Position numbers and translations under genes: made by a program. From NCBI RefSeq assembly GCF_000421545.1, contig NZ_ATXF01000004.1, forward strand, positions 434,001 to 498,000: DNA of 64,000 bases. Direction: 5' to 3'. Shown here piece by piece: positions 15,422-25,181 of the stretch; the first letter of the stretch is position 1; every line of letters starts with the position of its first letter. The notes beneath the pieces were generated by a model that saw only the letters and a list, made by a program, of their open reading frames with translations, was not told the DNA's origin and did no database searches. This DNA comes from Agromyces italicus DSM 16388. GTDB taxonomy: Bacteria > Actinomycetota > Actinomycetes > Actinomycetales > Microbacteriaceae.

Positions 15422-16707
15422 AGGAGAACCTCACGCGCCAGAAGATCCGACATGGTTTCTCGACGTACGGCGAGGCGTGACGTCCCGTCGGTGCAGAACA
15501 CAACCGGCGGTCGGAACGCCGCGTTGTAGTTGTTCGACATGGTAAATGTATAGGCACCTGTGACCGGCACAACCGCAAGGTCTCCAATCGAGGCCGTCGG
15601 CATCACGGCATCCCGCACAAGCACGTCGCCCGACTCGCAGTGATGGCCGACGAGATCGTAAGTCTCCACACGCGGGTCAGTCCCGAGCAGCCAAGGCTGG
15701 AACCGCTGCCCGTACAGAGAAGCCTCGAGGTTGTCGCCCATTCCTCCGTCCACGGCAACATGGGTTCGGTGCCCTCGCTTGACCGTCACGACCCGATACA
15801 GTGATACGCCCGTCGACGCGACCATCGACCTTCCCGGCTCCACCATGAGTCGCACATCGTGGCCGAGGTGCTCGTGGACGGCGCTCACCAGCACTTGCGC
15901 ATAATCGTCGATGCTGACCGATGGGTCTTCCGACGTATACCGGCTCGCCAGGCCTCCGCCGAGGTCATACAGCGGGAATCGAGGCAGCTCCGATAGAGCC
16001 GCGACCTCCTGCTGAAACTGTTTCAACTCGAAGATCTGCGACCCGATGTGCGCATGCAGGCCGTCCAAACGCATGCTCGGCTCACTCTGGATCCGCTCGA
16101 TAGCCGCTGGGGCATCCTCCATCGAGACCCCGAATTTCGATCCGTTGTGCCCTGTAGCGGTGGCCTCGTGCGTCTGCGCATCGATCCCCGGTGTCACACG
16201 CAGCAGCACCGGGACCTGAGTCGTTGCAATGCGAGCGATGCGCTCGACGTCATCCAGGTTGTCGATGACGATGTGGCCGATGCCCGACGACGTCACCAGA
16301 CGGATCTCCTCGTCAGTCTTCGCATTCCCGTGCAGGAGCATCCGCGACGGATCGACCCCCGCGGCCCGCGCGACCGAGAACTCATTTCCCGAGGCGACAT
16401 CGAAGTTCAGCCCCTCCTCCGCGAGGACTCCGAGGACGGCTGCAGAGGGGAACGCCTTGCTAGCGAAATGGATGTCGGTCGCTGCATGCCGTGTTCTGAA
16501 CGCCCGCAGGAACTCCGCCGCACGAGCCCGCAGAGCCGCCTCATCGATGATCAGGGCGGGCGTGCCGTATTCGTCGGCCAGTGCACGAAGCGAGCAACCG
16601 GAGATCGAGATGTCCCCATCCGCGGTGCGACGGGTCCCTGCGGGGAAGAGCTCAAGATCTGCGTCGAGGCGCGCCCGCACCAATTCAGCCGGAGAGGTAA
16701 TGGTCAT
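15418..16707 (-). CDS. lysA: Diaminopimelate decarboxylase-like PLP enzyme
   Basis: This 429-residue fold-III PLP decarboxylase has the Schiff-base lysine Lys84 in HFASKAFPS, GLHAHIGSQI, and the CESGD block that supplies the catalytic cysteine and aspartate. Together these are the LysA signature. The reaction would take CO2 from the D-centre of meso-diaminopimelate, giving L-lysine. Its place between a PucR regulator and D-specific hydrolases suggests a catabolic copy rather than the biosynthetic lysA, which in actinobacteria usually sits beside argS or hom. Other D-centre diamino acids are possible substrates. Confidence 0.82.
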   Translation of the reverse strand: MTITSPAELVRARLDADLELFPAGTRRTADGDISISGCSLRALADEYGTPALIIDEAALRARAAEFLRAFRTRHAATDIHFASKAFPSAAVLGVLAEEGLNFDVASGNEFSVARAAGVDPSRMLLHGNAKTDEEIRLVTSSGIGHIVIDNLDDVERIARIATTQVPVLLRVTPGIDAQTHEATATGHNGSKFGVSMEDAPAAIERIQSEPSMRLDGLHAHIGSQIFELKQFQQEVAALSELPRFPLYDLGGGLASRYTSEDPSVSIDDYAQVLVSAVHEHLGHDVRLMVEPGRSMVASTGVSLYRVVTVKRGHRTHVAVDGGMGDNLEASLYGQRFQPWLLGTDPRVETYDLVGHHCESGDVLVRDAVMPTASIGDLAVVPVTGAYTFTMSNNYNAAFRPPVVFCTDGTSRLAVRRETMSDLLAREVLL

Positions 16708-16748
16708 GGACCGAGTCTTGCCGGACGGTGTCCGAAAGGCGTTGTCGC

Positions 16749-18341
16749 TCAGGCAGAAGTTCGACCGACGTGCTTTGTGCCGATCTCCTGCAGGCGAAGC
16801 TGGACGGCCAGTGCCAGACGGACATCCGCATCGTCGAGGTCGATCACCTCACCCAGCCGACGCAGGCGGTGCCGGAGCGTGTTGGGATGCACCCTCAACA
16901 CCTCAGCAGCACGCGGCACATCGTACTGATTGGCCGTCCACGCGCGAAGTGTCCTCGCGTACTCAGTCCCGTATCGGAGGTCATGATCCAGTACCAGCCA
17001 CAGCGGCTCCGCCGCGAACGTTGGACGAAACTTCATGGACTCGAACAGATCGAGAAGGAACACGGAAGCGGCCAGCTCGTCGTTGCGACCGATAGCGCCC
17101 CGGCCAAGGGGGCCGTGCACGACGCCGAGCGCCTGTCTCGCCTGCTGAACGCCCGCAGGGACCTCCGACAGCCCGGACAGCGTGCGGCTGAACCCCGCCC
17201 GCCATGGCCCGCCCACCAGCTCATCGGCTCGAGTGAGTACGGCGGTCGCAATTCGCTCGAGCAGCTGAGCATCCGCCGTCGCACCGATCACACCGATAGC
17301 CTGTCCGTCAAACGCCCCGACGGCGGCCTGAATGCGATACGCGGTCAACTCGCGACGCAGCATGTCGCTCACATAAGCTGCAGCAGATTCGTCCGAGAAC
17401 CCGTACGGCTGATCGCTGGATCCCCGTGATCGGCTCAGCGCGACCACCGTGCACCTGTCGGCCGGCTTCAAGCCGAACGACTCTTCAGCCTGCTGCATCG
17501 GACTCGCTCCGCGAAGCAACCGGTCAAGTCGTTCCGTCTGCGTGCGGCGCTCGATGTCCGCAGCGAGGTTCATCCGTGCCAGGTTCGACGCGGCGACCAG
17601 TGCACCCTCTGCGAGAGCCTCCGGCGCGTCGCGTGCGAGTGGTACATCGCCCTCGACGACCCAGATGCTGCCCAGTGCCTGTCCGCCGTCGCGGATGGCG
17701 ATCGCAAGCCGCGGCCGGTACTCGGCCGGTTTCACACTCCAGACCGCGGTCTCTGATCGCAGCACTGTGTCGTATTCCTCGACGTTCCCTGGATGCGCGG
17801 GCACCTGCCGTCCGAGAATCCCGTCTCGGCGCTGATCATCGACCTGCTGTCCCGGAATCGTCGAGTATGCGAGAACCTGCATCGAAAGGTCCTCAATGGC
17901 GACGGCACCACCGGCGCGAAGCGCGATGTCATTGGCCAACGAGAACAAATCGGCCGCCCCGTCATACAGGGGGCCGGATCCGGAGATCGCCTGCAACTCA
18001 TCGATGAGCGTATAGAGCTGTCCCCAGGGTATCGCCTCCTCGCACAGCAGCACCGCGATGCCACAGCTCTCGGCCTCCGCCATGATCCCCGGGTCGGGTT
18101 CCCTGGTGCGGATCACCAGGGCTGCGACTCCCCGGCCCGCGGCGCACACGACGAGCTCGACGTTGGGTCGTCCGGGTACGAGAACCACTGCATCGGGCTG
18201 CATTCCCTGCGTGTCGGCGGGGTCGAAGATGGTGGGAGCTCCGATCGGCACCTCGAGGCCGCGCGGGAGGACGAGCGCGCGCACTGTCTTCTCACCGAGG
18301 CTTTCCAGCAGAGCCCCCAGGGTCAGTCCACTCGGTGTCAC
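16749..18341 (-). CDS. PucR-family transcriptional regulator
   Basis: The GTG at 18341 is preceded by CGGAGGTGATGCG, a near-perfect ribosome site, and gives 530 residues. An N-terminal PucR-type domain (LGALLESLGEKTVRALVLPRG), a central GAF/CdaR-like part and a C-terminal HTH_30 (TANQYDVPRAAEVLRVHPNTLRHRLRRLG) are visible. PucR proteins activate purine or amino-acid breakdown operons in response to metabolites. It lies inside the D-peptide cluster on the same strand, between the deacylase and lysA-like genes, so it is the likely local regulator. Confidence 0.88.
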   Translation of the reverse strand: MTPSGLTLGALLESLGEKTVRALVLPRGLEVPIGAPTIFDPADTQGMQPDAVVLVPGRPNVELVVCAAGRGVAALVIRTREPDPGIMAEAESCGIAVLLCEEAIPWGQLYTLIDELQAISGSGPLYDGAADLFSLANDIALRAGGAVAIEDLSMQVLAYSTIPGQQVDDQRRDGILGRQVPAHPGNVEEYDTVLRSETAVWSVKPAEYRPRLAIAIRDGGQALGSIWVVEGDVPLARDAPEALAEGALVAASNLARMNLAADIERRTQTERLDRLLRGASPMQQAEESFGLKPADRCTVVALSRSRGSSDQPYGFSDESAAAYVSDMLRRELTAYRIQAAVGAFDGQAIGVIGATADAQLLERIATAVLTRADELVGGPWRAGFSRTLSGLSEVPAGVQQARQALGVVHGPLGRGAIGRNDELAASVFLLDLFESMKFRPTFAAEPLWLVLDHDLRYGTEYARTLRAWTANQYDVPRAAEVLRVHPNTLRHRLRRLGEVIDLDDADVRLALAVQLRLQEIGTKHVGRTSA

Positions 18342-18362
18342 CGCATCACCTCCGAACATGGT

Positions 18363-19895
18363 TCACCTTCGGCGCAGCATCCGCCCACGTCGCTCTCCCA
18401 GGAACTCACCATCGATGATGACAGGTTCGCCGTCGAGGAGCACATGGACGACGCCCGTGGGCCGAACATCCGGCCGCTCGTAGGTCCCTGCGTGACCGAT
18501 CGTCTGCGGATCGAACACGACGATGTCCGCCGCCGCACCGGAACCCAGCCACCCGCGATCGTACAGGCTGAACTGGCTCGCCGTGGCAGAGCTGACCTTC
18601 CGGATGGCCTCGGAGAGATCGACCACCGCACCATCGCGAACGTAGGTTCCGAGGAACGTCGGAAAGGTGCCGAAGGCGCGAGGATGACTCGGCCCGACCG
18701 GCGACCCGCCATCGGATCCGATCGCGACCAGCGGATCGGCCATGATGGCCAGCACATCCGCTTCATCCATCGTGTGGCACACGGTGTCGGCGTAGGGATC
18801 TGCGATCAGCAGATCGCAGAGCGCATCCCATGGACGACGCCCTTCGAGCACGTCGGCCAGACGCTTGCCCGAGACTGCCGGGTCCTGATGATGCAGGATC
18901 TGAACGTCCTCCGGATGCACCTCCCGCCAGAGCCCCACGCCCATCCCGTTATTAGGATTCTCCGCCAGCGCCTGGAGATCGGCACGGGTTCGGCCGTCCC
19001 TCAGTCGCGCCCGCATCGCTTCGACGCCGCCCTCGCAGGCCGCGGGCGGCAGCATCGCCGATAGTCCGGTCGAGAAGGCCCGATAGGGGTACTGGTCTCC
19101 ACGAATGTCCAGACCCGACCGGCGAGCACCGGACAGTCTGTCGAGGATGAGCTGAGACGATCCGTGCATAGCACGCCCGGAGGCCTTGCAATGAGACACC
19201 TGCAACCGGATCCCCGCCGATCGCGCGACGTCGATCGCCTCGTCGAGCGAGTCCGCGAGTCCCTCGCTCTCGCTCCGAGCGTGCGTCGCGTACGTCGCGC
19301 CGTATTGACGCGCAACGCGCGCCAATGCCGAGAGCTCGTGCCGTTCTGCGTACGCCCCGGGCACATACTCGAGCCCCGTGGAGAAGCCGACCGCACCGGC
19401 CTCGAACGCCTCGCTGAATCTCCGGCACATCTCCTCCAGACCGTCAGGCGGCAGCTGCCGATCCATCCCGGCGACGGAGATCCGCACCGTATTGTGCCCG
19501 ATCAGCGCGGCGAGGTGGTTGGTCGTGCCCGCCGAGTCGACCGCACTCATGTACGCCTCGAAGTCGGCGAACTGCGGTTCATCGGCGTCGTTGCGGAGGG
19601 CGGAGGCTGCGGGCGCCGGGGAGAATCCACAGTTGCCGACAATCTCCGTGGTGACGCCCTGGAAGAGCTTGAAGGGCTGCGCTTCTGGGAGAAAGGGCAC
19701 CCCATCCGAGTGGGTATGCGCGTCGATGAAACCCGGAGCGACGACGAGTCCGGTCACATCGATCGTCCGCCGCGCTGGACCGAGATCTGCCCCGACCGCT
19801 ACAACCCGGCCGTCATGGACGGCGACGTCCGAAGCCGCCGAGGGAGAACCGAATCCGTCGTGAACCGTTCCGCCAGTCAGGATCAGGTCATGCAT
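18363..19895 (-). CDS. N-acyl-D-amino-acid deacylase (amidohydrolase)
   Basis: The ATG at 19895 overlaps the ABC ATPase stop by eight bases and starts MHDLILTGGTVHDGFG, the standard amidohydrolase beginning; the longer frame has unrelated residues. 510 residues. Metal-binding signs: GFIDAHTHSDG, the bridging Cys of GNCGFSPAP, THARSESEG and the SHCKASG block. This pattern separates D-aminoacylases from dihydropyrimidinases. It should remove an acyl group from an N-acyl-D-amino acid in the cytosol. Context with peptide import and D-specific hydrolases supports this. Confidence 0.87.
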   Translation of the reverse strand: MHDLILTGGTVHDGFGSPSAASDVAVHDGRVVAVGADLGPARRTIDVTGLVVAPGFIDAHTHSDGVPFLPEAQPFKLFQGVTTEIVGNCGFSPAPAASALRNDADEPQFADFEAYMSAVDSAGTTNHLAALIGHNTVRISVAGMDRQLPPDGLEEMCRRFSEAFEAGAVGFSTGLEYVPGAYAERHELSALARVARQYGATYATHARSESEGLADSLDEAIDVARSAGIRLQVSHCKASGRAMHGSSQLILDRLSGARRSGLDIRGDQYPYRAFSTGLSAMLPPAACEGGVEAMRARLRDGRTRADLQALAENPNNGMGVGLWREVHPEDVQILHHQDPAVSGKRLADVLEGRRPWDALCDLLIADPYADTVCHTMDEADVLAIMADPLVAIGSDGGSPVGPSHPRAFGTFPTFLGTYVRDGAVVDLSEAIRKVSSATASQFSLYDRGWLGSGAAADIVVFDPQTIGHAGTYERPDVRPTGVVHVLLDGEPVIIDGEFLGERRGRMLRRR

Positions 19896-21663
19896 TTGCG
19901 CGCTCCTCGCGGAATGTGACGGGGGCCGGCGGCACCGAAGCCACCAGCCGCCGCGTATACGAATGTGTTGGCTCATCGAGGATTGCGGCGGTCGCTCCGG
20001 TTTCGACGACCTTTCCATGGAGCAAGACCACTACTCGATCGGTGATCTGCCGCACGACGGCCAGATCATGAGTGACGAACAGGAGCGCCGTTCCGGCATT
20101 CGCGCTAATGGTGCGCAGGAGTTCCAGGATGTGAGCTTGCACCGAGACATCGAGGGACGCCGTTGGCTCATCGCAGATCAACAGAGCTGGGTTCACGGCG
20201 AGCGCGCGGGCTATCGCGACCCGCTGCTTCTCGCCGCCTGAGAGCCTGTTCGGCCGGAGCAGCGCGTATTTCTTCGGGAGTCCGACCAGGTCGAGCAACT
20301 CATCGACGGAGCGGCGTTCAGCCCGCTGAACTCTGCCCGCGGCCTCTGCCAGTGCCGCGCCCACCGTCATCGACGGGTTCAGCGAAGTTGATGGATCTTG
20401 GAAGACGCACTGCACAAGCGAGCGCATCTGCCGCTTTCCGCTGGCTGACAGCCTGTGGGGGTATGTGATGTCGAGACCATCGAGCATGATCCGCCCACCG
20501 TCCGGGCTAGCCAAGCCGAGTACGCAGCGAGCCAAGGTCGTCTTTCCGGATCCAGACTCACCGATCAGTCCGACTCGTTCTCCGGGCTGGACTGTGAGGG
20601 TCACAGCGTCGAGCGCGCGGACCTGCCCGTAGTCCTTGCGTAGTTCGGCAACGGTTAGGAGCGGTTTGCCTAACGCGGGTGTTTCCTGTGCGTGCTCCAC
20701 AGCATCACCGGGCGGGGCCGTTTCGGCGGGTGCAACGTCATACAGGCAGGCGGTCGCGTGCAAGTCTGCGACGATCCTCAGCGGTGGACGCGTCTCCACA
20801 CAATCGGGTCGGCGCTGTGGGCACCGGTCAGCGAAAGCGCATTTGTGCGTGACATCGGCCGCCCGGGGAACCGATCCGGGGATCGCGACGAGTTGGCTGA
20901 TGCGACGTTCGAGTACCGGCAGTGCGCCGATAAGGCCCGCCGTGTACGGATGCCTAGGATTCCGCGCAACGTCTTCGCTGAGTCCGGTCTCCAGTACGCG
21001 ACCGGCGTACATCACCTGAACTTTGTCGCAGATCGCGAACGCCACTCTCAGGTCGTGCGTGATGAGCAGCACGGCCATTCCGCGGGCCTTTTGTACGCTG
21101 CGAAGGAGCTGCATGATTTCTGCCTGGATGGTCGCATCCAGTGCTGTGGTCGGCTCGTCCGCGATCAGAAGCTCCGGATCTCCTGCTAGAACTGCTGCGA
21201 TCGCCACCCTCTGTCGCATTCCTCCGGAGAGCTGGAACGGGTATCGCGATGCCACGCGTGGGTCGGAGATGCCGACCTCGGCGAGTCTCTTTTCGATCTC
21301 CCCTCGGCGGCGCCGAAGCCCCCGGGGTAGCGACTCAGTGATGTGCGCGCCGACGGTCTTGAGGGGATTCAACATGGTGAAGGGGTCCTGCATGAGCAGT
21401 CCGACGCGTCGGCCGCGTACCGTGCGCAGCAATCGTTCGCTCGCATCGACGAGTTCCGTTCCGGACATCGTGACGGAACCAGTGGTGGTGAGCGAGGGCG
21501 GGAGGAGCCCTGCGACAGCGCGAGCCAATAGCGATTTGCCACTGCCGGATTCGCCCACCAGGCCAACCGTTTCTCCGGCGTCGATGTCGAGGTCGACGTC
21601 GTCGACGATCCGCCGCTCTTCGAGGCTCACCGAGAGACCTCGCACACGAAGCAGATCCGTCAT
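19888..21663 (-). CDS. Dipeptide ABC transporter, fused double ATPase (DppD-DppF type)
   Basis: This 591-residue chain contains two complete ATPases. The first has GESGSGKSLLARAV, LSGGMRQRVAI and LLIADEPTTALD. The second has GESGSGKTTLARCV, LSGGEKQRVAIARAL and LLICDEPTASLD. Between them lies the Cys-rich oligopeptide-transporter tail (HKCAFADRCPQRRPDC), which ends DppD. Fusing both halves is frequent in actinobacteria. It drives the permease pair encoded just downstream in gene order (21660-23509). Its stop overlaps the deacylase start, supporting a shared function. Confidence 0.92.
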   Translation of the reverse strand: MTDLLRVRGLSVSLEERRIVDDVDLDIDAGETVGLVGESGSGKSLLARAVAGLLPPSLTTTGSVTMSGTELVDASERLLRTVRGRRVGLLMQDPFTMLNPLKTVGAHITESLPRGLRRRRGEIEKRLAEVGISDPRVASRYPFQLSGGMRQRVAIAAVLAGDPELLIADEPTTALDATIQAEIMQLLRSVQKARGMAVLLITHDLRVAFAICDKVQVMYAGRVLETGLSEDVARNPRHPYTAGLIGALPVLERRISQLVAIPGSVPRAADVTHKCAFADRCPQRRPDCVETRPPLRIVADLHATACLYDVAPAETAPPGDAVEHAQETPALGKPLLTVAELRKDYGQVRALDAVTLTVQPGERVGLIGESGSGKTTLARCVLGLASPDGGRIMLDGLDITYPHRLSASGKRQMRSLVQCVFQDPSTSLNPSMTVGAALAEAAGRVQRAERRSVDELLDLVGLPKKYALLRPNRLSGGEKQRVAIARALAVNPALLICDEPTASLDVSVQAHILELLRTISANAGTALLFVTHDLAVVRQITDRVVVLLHGKVVETGATAAILDEPTHSYTRRLVASVPPAPVTFREERANA

Positions 21664-22574
21664 TCGGAGAACCCCTTACCGGCATCGAGCCGCTCATAGA
21701 TGCTGTCGCCGAGCAGTGTGGCAGCGCAGGCGGTGATTGTAATCAGAAGCGCGGGCGCGATCGCCGCCCAAGGGTTGATGTCCAGAATGCCTCTATTCTC
21801 CTGGATCATCAGACCCCAGTCCGGCGTCCCTGCCGGAAGGCCGATGCCGAGGAACGACAGTCCAGCCAAGGCGACCAGGGCGAAAACGAAGCTGAGAAGC
21901 AGGTTCGCCACCACTGTCGGTGCCAAGTTGGGAAGGACATGCCGGAACATGATGCGGCGAGCCGGGATGCCGAGAGTTCGCGCGGCATCTACGTACGCGA
22001 GTTCCCGTTGACTCATGGTGACGCTGCGGACCATCCGGATGTCCGATGGTGCACCGAGGATGATGAGCGTGATCACGGAGATGGCGTAGCCGCCGCCCGC
22101 GACACCCACAACGACGATCAGCACGAGCAGCCCCGGGAGCGCGAACATCAAGTCGGTGAGTCGCATCAGCATCGTGTCCAGCCAACCTTGGCGGTATCCG
22201 GCGAGGAGGCCGAGCGTCGTCCCGAGGACGGTCGTACCGACTGCGATCAGAACCGGCGCAATCAGCGCCGTGTGCGCGCCCTCCAGGAGTCGGGAGAGGA
22301 CGTCTCGCCCGAGATCGTCCGTGCCTAGCCAGTGCGCGGCGGACGGCCCCGTGGGGCCGAGGCCGACGTTCTGCAGAGCCGGATCGTAGGGCGCTATCCA
22401 ATGCCCAACGGCCGCGGCGATCAGCATGATGCCGAGCACGATCATTGCTGCGATGGTCAGCGCGGGTCTGCGCGCGCGCGGCGTCCGCTTCCGGCCGGCA
22501 GCCGCTACTGACCCGGTGAATGCATCGGACTGGTCGGCCGTCGCCCCCCGGGGTAGAAGCTCGTTCTGGGCCAT
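21660..22574 (-). CDS. Dipeptide ABC transporter permease (DppC type)
   Basis: This 304-residue inner-membrane protein has an N-terminal cytoplasmic stretch, one early membrane helix, and the OppC/DppC signature region (GTDDLGRDVLSRLLEGAH). The EAA loop is YVDAARTLGIPARRIMFRHVLPNL. It ends 4 bases into the ATPase gene (21660-21663) and starts at the very end of the DppB gene, so the units are coupled. It pairs with DppB to form the peptide channel. Confidence 0.92.
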   Translation of the reverse strand: MAQNELLPRGATADQSDAFTGSVAAAGRKRTPRARRPALTIAAMIVLGIMLIAAAVGHWIAPYDPALQNVGLGPTGPSAAHWLGTDDLGRDVLSRLLEGAHTALIAPVLIAVGTTVLGTTLGLLAGYRQGWLDTMLMRLTDLMFALPGLLVLIVVVGVAGGGYAISVITLIILGAPSDIRMVRSVTMSQRELAYVDAARTLGIPARRIMFRHVLPNLAPTVVANLLLSFVFALVALAGLSFLGIGLPAGTPDWGLMIQENRGILDINPWAAIAPALLITITACAATLLGDSIYERLDAGKGFSE

Positions 22575-23509
22575 TACGCCCTCCCTTGGCGGATCTGCGG
22601 GTTGACGATGACATAGGCGACGTCGACGAGCAGATTCGCGACGATTACGACGACGCCGCTGAGCAACACGAGCGCCTGCACAACTGGGATGTCCTTCTGG
22701 GTCACCGACTGCACGAGCAACGAGCCCAGGCCCGGGAGGCTGAACGCCTGCTCGACGAATACGGCCCCAGTCAGATACCCGGCGATGATCAGTCCGGCGA
22801 TCGTCAAAACGGGGAGCGCAGAGTTGCGCAGCAGATAGCTTTCCCAGATGCCGAACCTGGACAACCCTCGAGCCCGAGCGAAAGTGATGTAGTCCTGTTC
22901 GCCGACCTGCAACGCTGCTGCCCGGGTATGCCTTGTTAGCACTGCGGCGGGCCCGAGCGCCAGTGCGATCGCGGGGAGGACGTAGTGGCTGAGATCACCC
23001 GTCCCGTATACGGGGAACCATCGCAGCTGTATCGCGAAGCCGTAGAGGAGCACCAGCGCGATCGCGAAGGGTGGGAAGGACAAGAACACGAGGGATACCA
23101 GGGTGATGGAGCGATCCAGCCGTCCTCCACGGCGGATCCCTGCTGCGAGTCCCGCGGGGATGCCGACTGCCAGAGTTACCACGGCGGCGAGTAGCGCGAG
23201 TGTGACCGTCACGTTCACCCGCTCGCTGAGCATTGAGATGACGGGCTGCCGCACGGTGATCGACGTTCCAAAGTCTCCGGTCAGCGCTTGGCTGAGCCAA
23301 TGCCAGTATCGAACAGGGAACGGCTCATCCAGCAGGAATTGAGCCCGGATGGCAGCGATGGTCTCCGGGGTCGCCGGCCGATCGCCCAGCAAGGCGCGCT
23401 CCGGTCCGCCGGGTGACAGCGCAAGCAGTGCGTAGGTGAGGAGGGAAAGCACGAGCAGCAGTAACACGGCAGCGATAAGCCGCCGTGCTACAAGCTTGAC
23501 GACGACCAT
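22574..23509 (-). CDS. Dipeptide ABC transporter permease (DppB type)
   Basis: The start at 23509 (MVVVKLVARRLIAAVLLLLVLS) places the first helix at the N-terminus as in DppB/OppB. Its A is the last base of the binding-protein stop (TAATG). 311 residues, six helices, a loop with LLDEPFPVRYWHWLSQALTGDFG (typical OppB) and an EAA-type loop (YITFARARGLSRFGIWESYLLRN). It is co-translated with the binding protein and DppC. Confidence 0.92.
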   Translation of the reverse strand: MVVVKLVARRLIAAVLLLLVLSLLTYALLALSPGGPERALLGDRPATPETIAAIRAQFLLDEPFPVRYWHWLSQALTGDFGTSITVRQPVISMLSERVNVTVTLALLAAVVTLAVGIPAGLAAGIRRGGRLDRSITLVSLVFLSFPPFAIALVLLYGFAIQLRWFPVYGTGDLSHYVLPAIALALGPAAVLTRHTRAAALQVGEQDYITFARARGLSRFGIWESYLLRNSALPVLTIAGLIIAGYLTGAVFVEQAFSLPGLGSLLVQSVTQKDIPVVQALVLLSGVVVIVANLLVDVAYVIVNPQIRQGRA

Positions 23510-25089
23510 TACTGGTCCACGGGCCGGATCGCCGAGAAGTAGTCGCGCGTCCACACTCCAATATCGCCGGCGTACCGCTCGTTCAGAGCGATGCCCGCAT
23601 TGGTGCTGTAGAGCGGAACGTACAGGGCCTGGTCTGCCACCTCGGTGAGGATATCCGTCACCACCAGCTTCCGAGCGTCGCCGGTGAGGGAGAGCGCCTC
23701 CGTTACCTTGGCGTCCATCTCAGGCGTCGAGTATTGCGAGAAGTTGAAGCCCTCCGCCTTCGCCCCCGTGCTCGTAAGGAAGTCGGGAAGAAGCTCGCCG
23801 ACATCGGCACTCCCGTATCCGAGATCAGTGATACCGATGGTGAGATCCTCGTGCCTCATCAGCGTCGACCAGTACGCATCGTCCGGCACGGGGTTGAGTA
23901 CTACCTCGATCCCGATCGTTGAGAGATCAGCCGCGATCGCCTGCAGAGCATCCGCCGATTCCGATCCGCTCGAGTAATTGACAGTCATCTCGAAACCATC
24001 CGGGAACTCTGACTTCGCGAGTTCGGACTTCGCGGCGTCTAGATCGTAAGGGTAACTCGGCAGATCGGATGTGACTTCTTCAAAGTCGTCGCCGTACAGT
24101 GCCTTGAGCTGCGGGACGGTCACGATCGTCTGTGCCGGCTGAGCCTGGTCGCCGACGACGAGTCGCTGCACGGCTTCCGTGTTCACAGCGTGGGCGATGG
24201 CTCGGCGGACATGCACATCGGACAAGTGCGGATCCTGGACATTGAGATAGATGGACGCGATTGAGTTGCCTGCGAAGAATCGCGTGTCCACCCCCTTCAT
24301 GTCGGTCCACTTCCGCGCGTCCTCCGGTGGAATGAAACTGGTGCCGTCGACACTTCCCGAGGAGATTGCCAGGCGCATCGCCTCCGGGTCGGTGATCGCG
24401 ACCACCTTGACTCGTTCAATCGCCGGCTTCGGCCCCCAATACTCGCTGTTAGCCTCTAGGACGATGCCATCCGTGAGGGAGAACTTCGTCACCTTATACG
24501 GGCCGGTGCCGATCACGCCGACCTCGGGAGTACCCAGATCCTGCGGGTGCGCCTCGGCCAGGGATTTCGGCACCACCTGCCAGACCATCGGTGCGCTGGC
24601 CAGGAAGGCCTGAGTGGGGAACTTCAGATCGACCGTGACCTCGTGCTTGCCTGACGCGCGAACGGACTCCACAGCGGTGAGCAATCCGGCAGCCTGCGAC
24701 GCAACGGCTGGATCCAAATGACGTTCCAAGGAGAAAGCGACATCCTCCGCTGTCATCGGCGTACCGTCAGAGAAGACAACGTCGTCCCGGAGCTCGAAGA
24801 CATAGGTATCGGGGGTCGGCTGCGTCCAGGCCTTCGCCAGTTGCGGGACGATCTGACCATCGGCGTCCAACGCTACGGGCGACTGCAGGACACTGGACTG
24901 CACAAAGGTGGACGGCCCGTTGAATCCATGAGCGATGTCCAGCACGTCTGCCTGACTCGAAGTCGCCATAGTTAGTGTGTCCGCGCTCGTGTCACCTGCC
25001 GGGCCTACGCAGCCAGTCAGAGTAAGCGCGGCAGAGGCAGCGCAGAGCAAAACGGCTCCGCGTCGTCGAGAAAGTCGGGTGGTCGTCAT
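23509..25089 (-). CDS. Peptide ABC transporter substrate-binding lipoprotein
   Basis: The ATG at 25089 follows AAAGGTGAACCCA, a clear ribosome site. A signal with twin arginines and a lipobox follows (MTTTRLSRRRGAVLL…LTLTGC), so it is a lipid-anchored extracellular protein of 526 residues. The SBP_bac_5 family pattern (FELRDDVVFSDGTPMTAEDV, then IGTGPYKVTKF and YSSGSESADALQAIAADL) identifies peptide or nickel-type binding proteins. Its stop overlaps the DppB start. It likely captures peptides carrying D-residues, given the downstream enzymes. Confidence 0.9.
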   Translation of the reverse strand: MTTTRLSRRRGAVLLCAASAALTLTGCVGPAGDTSADTLTMATSSQADVLDIAHGFNGPSTFVQSSVLQSPVALDADGQIVPQLAKAWTQPTPDTYVFELRDDVVFSDGTPMTAEDVAFSLERHLDPAVASQAAGLLTAVESVRASGKHEVTVDLKFPTQAFLASAPMVWQVVPKSLAEAHPQDLGTPEVGVIGTGPYKVTKFSLTDGIVLEANSEYWGPKPAIERVKVVAITDPEAMRLAISSGSVDGTSFIPPEDARKWTDMKGVDTRFFAGNSIASIYLNVQDPHLSDVHVRRAIAHAVNTEAVQRLVVGDQAQPAQTIVTVPQLKALYGDDFEEVTSDLPSYPYDLDAAKSELAKSEFPDGFEMTVNYSSGSESADALQAIAADLSTIGIEVVLNPVPDDAYWSTLMRHEDLTIGITDLGYGSADVGELLPDFLTSTGAKAEGFNFSQYSTPEMDAKVTEALSLTGDARKLVVTDILTEVADQALYVPLYSTNAGIALNERYAGDIGVWTRDYFSAIRPVDQ

Positions 25090-25181
25090 TGGGTTCACCT
25101 TTGTTCTGGGTAGGGGAGTTCTAAGCAGGTTCGTCGGAAGTCGTTGTTGTCCTGAGGGTCAGGGCGTCAATGGGCGGCTGC

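Noticed and set aside
15418..16707. The biosynthetic lysA of the organism
   Set aside because: No argS, hom or thrC neighbours; its location inside a D-peptide operon suggests a catabolic copy.
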